This document shows positions 6,168-7,300 of a DNA stretch of 7,300 nucleotides, piece after piece. Location of the stretch: positions 1 through 7,300 of the forward strand of contig CAMBWJ010000084.1 in NCBI GenBank assembly GCA_945871545.1, read 5' to 3'. The position numbers were made by a program, and so were the translations under genes. This stretch comes from an uncultured Clostridia bacterium (GTDB lineage: Bacteria; Bacillota_A; Clostridia; Christensenellales; Aristaeellaceae). The notes beneath the pieces were generated by a model, which was not told the origin of the DNA, ran no database searches, and was given only the letters and a program-made list of their open reading frames with translations. How positions within the stretch are numbered: the stretch's first letter is position 1; every line of letters begins with the position of its first letter.

Positions 6168-6182
6168 ATTTTATTGTATAAT
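6154..6182 (+). promoter_or_regulatory. Promoter of the AraC-family gene
   Basis: TATAAT (6177-6182) is preceded at 17 bases by TGGACT (6154-6159, 4 of 6 matches). Transcription would begin near 6189, only about 10 bases before the ATG at 6199. Confidence 0.6.
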
Positions 6183-6198
6183 CCACTTGGGTGATGAT

Positions 6199-7119
6199 AT
6201 GAAGCAGAATCAGTACTACGACGATCCAGAGCATGATATTGTGGGCAGCTGTCCGCATGACATTGCCTACATCTCCCCTTCCTCCATCGATCTGGACGGC
6301 CTGTACATCCAGGTGAACCGCGCGGGCATTGTTCTGCGCACCCCGGATGATTATTACATCTCCCGCGATGACTCCTACCGCTACAACGTCATCCACTGCG
6401 TTCTGCATGGACGGGGCAGCGTATCCGTCCGCGGACTCACGCGCAGCATCGAAGCCGGGCAGCTCTTTGTTCTGACGGCGAACGAGGGACACATGTATTC
6501 CTCCGACCCCAACGATCCCATGGGACTGCTGTGGGTGGAATTCAGCGGCGGGAACAGCTCGCAGCTGACCTCCCACATCCTGGACGTGGGAGGGCCGATC
6601 TATTCCGGCACGGTGTTCAAGGAGGTTGTGGAGCTGTGCACCTCCGTGCTCTATCTGCCCAAGCAGCAGGGCCCCAAGATCAGCAATGTGCTCTATCAGA
6701 TGCTGATGTGCATCTGCACGCACGTGGAGGTGGAAAACAAGCCCAATTCCATCAACCAGCGCATCCTGAAGTACATCGATGAAAACATCGACCGCAGGTT
6801 GACGCTCACCGAGGTCGCCGCAGCGTTCAGCTATCATCCGGCCTATTTTTCCAGCCACTTTTCCAAGACGATGGGCGTTTCCTTCTCCAAATATGTGATG
6901 AACCGGAAGATCAGCCATGCCTGCTATCTGCTGGACACCACGGACTGGTCGGTCGAGCGCATCGCCCAGGAGCTGGGATTCTGCGACATCTCCCACTTCA
7001 TCCAGCGCTTCAAGGTGCACGAGGGCATGACCCCCATCGCCTATCGCTCCAGAAGCGGCATCTCGCGAAAGATTACGGCCTCCCGGATTCTGGACGGAAA
7101 GCATTCCCCCAACGCCTGA
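6199..7119 (+). CDS. AraC-family transcriptional regulator
   Basis: This 306-residue protein has the usual AraC/XylS layout. Residues about 35-130 form an AraC-type cupin sensor domain: NVIHCVLHGRGSVSVRG (63-79), IEAGQLFVLTANEGHMY (84-100) and a GLLWVEFSGG strand (109-118). The C-terminal DNA-binding domain spans about 185-285, with a first helix-turn-helix LTLTEVAAAFSYHPAYFSSHF (201-221) and a second, SVERIAQELGFCDISHFIQRF (251-271), closed by the family motif GMTPIAYR (276-283). The ATG at 6199 is preferred over an in-frame TTG at 6187: GGTGAT (6190-6195) pairs with the 16S 3' end in the right register, and the TTG would precede the predicted transcript start. It diverges from the truncated URO-D gene, its likely former target. 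The effector is unknown; a sugar or small metabolite is typical. Confidence 0.95.
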   Translation: MKQNQYYDDPEHDIVGSCPHDIAYISPSSIDLDGLYIQVNRAGIVLRTPDDYYISRDDSYRYNVIHCVLHGRGSVSVRGLTRSIEAGQLFVLTANEGHMYSSDPNDPMGLLWVEFSGGNSSQLTSHILDVGGPIYSGTVFKEVVELCTSVLYLPKQQGPKISNVLYQMLMCICTHVEVENKPNSINQRILKYIDENIDRRLTLTEVAAAFSYHPAYFSSHFSKTMGVSFSKYVMNRKISHACYLLDTTDWSVERIAQELGFCDISHFIQRFKVHEGMTPIAYRSRSGISRKITASRILDGKHSPNA

Positions 7120-7180
7120 TTCCCCTCCAGCCTCTCGCTGCCTGAGCGAACGCCATTTGCAGCCCCAGCTGGCACAGCAA

Positions 7181-7230
7181 GCAAAAATGCCAACCGATTT
7201 CATTGATTCGATCGGCATTTTTGCGTTTTT
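7181..7230 (+). terminator. Intrinsic terminator after the AraC gene
   Basis: GCAAAAATG (7181-7189) pairs with CATTTTTGC (7216-7224), extended by CCGAT/ATCGG after a small bulge, then GTTTTT. It lies between convergent genes and may also slow transcription from the minus strand. Bases 7120-7180 show nothing else. Confidence 0.75.
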
Positions 7231-7238
7231 GGGCTTTG

Positions 7239-7300
7239 TCAGCAGTCCGGGCTCCGTCCGCCGGGCGGCGCGCTGCTCTCCCGCACGAGCAGCTGCACCG
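7239..7300 (-). CDS. C-terminal end of a LacI-family regulator (runs off window end)
   Basis: Only 19 codons and a TGA stop are visible. VQLLVRESSAPPG matches the way many LacI/GalR-family repressors end (a strand with LLVRxSxAPP). The frame has high GC in third positions, like neighbouring genes. It is convergent with the AraC gene and separated by the hairpin at 7181-7230. The call rests on a short motif; the rest of the gene is outside the window. Confidence 0.5.
   Translation of the reverse strand, partial: VQLLVRESSAPPGGRSPDC

Larger units (their letters stand above)
5847..6198. other. AT-rich divergent intergenic region
   Basis: These 352 bases (about 30% GC by eye) hold no gene that I can support on either strand. 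They separate the truncated URO-D gene (minus) from the AraC gene (plus). They carry two families of direct repeats and two candidate promoters, listed separately. An 8-bp palindrome GATGCATC lies at 6015-6022; I see no further structure in the middle. Confidence 0.7.

Noticed and set aside
6151..7218. 355-codon minus-strand open frame
   Set aside because: Antisense to the AraC gene, whose domains and ribosome site are clear; no recognisable motif in the antisense frame.
1..7300. tRNA, rRNA, CRISPR array, insertion sequence or attachment site
   Set aside because: I saw no cloverleaf, no regularly spaced repeat array, no transposase motif and no terminal inverted repeats on either strand, including at the 5613 junction.

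Overview
The window looks like a piece of a high-GC clostridial (Bacillota) genome. Reasons: strong AGGAGG-type ribosome binding sites, sigma-A promoters close to TTGACA-17-TATAAT, a C_GCAxxG_C_C redox protein, a DegV protein, a folB-folK fusion and AraC/LacI regulators. I cannot name a genus. Coding DNA is mostly above 60% GC by eye. The exceptions are roughly 5330-5615 (about 46%) and 5850-6198 (about 30%).

Layout. 1-725 (minus) is the 5' part of secD, cut by the window edge. It is divergent from a small four-cysteine protein gene at 920-1372 (plus); each has its own sigma-A promoter. A hairpin at 1385-1434 separates that gene from a convergent, tightly packed folate operon on the minus strand, transcribed folE (4125-3565), HD-domain phosphohydrolase (3568-3083), folP (3068-2256), folB-folK fusion (2266-1430). 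Next comes a monocistronic degV (5159-4317, minus) with its own promoter and terminator.

5255-5846 is a scar. The 3' part of an AlbA/ATPase-type regulator gene (plus) runs directly, near base 5613, into the 5' part of a uroporphyrinogen-decarboxylase-family gene (minus). Neither is complete. Beyond an AT-rich intergenic region that carries direct repeats, an intact AraC-family regulator (6199-7119, plus) reads away from the truncated URO-D gene, which was probably its target. After its terminator, the last 62 bases hold what looks like the C-terminus of a LacI-family regulator on the minus strand.

How the genes work together. FolE makes 7,8-dihydroneopterin triphosphate, FolB-FolK converts dihydroneopterin to the hydroxymethyl-pterin pyrophosphate, and FolP joins this to p-aminobenzoate. 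The step between FolE and FolB (loss of the triphosphate) has no recognised enzyme here. The HD phosphohydrolase sits second in the operon, translationally coupled to folE, and is a reasonable candidate for it. I found no clear novel defence or mobile system. The points most worth a second look are that HD protein with its C-terminal cysteine cluster, and the deletion scar that left an AraC regulator beside a beheaded target operon.
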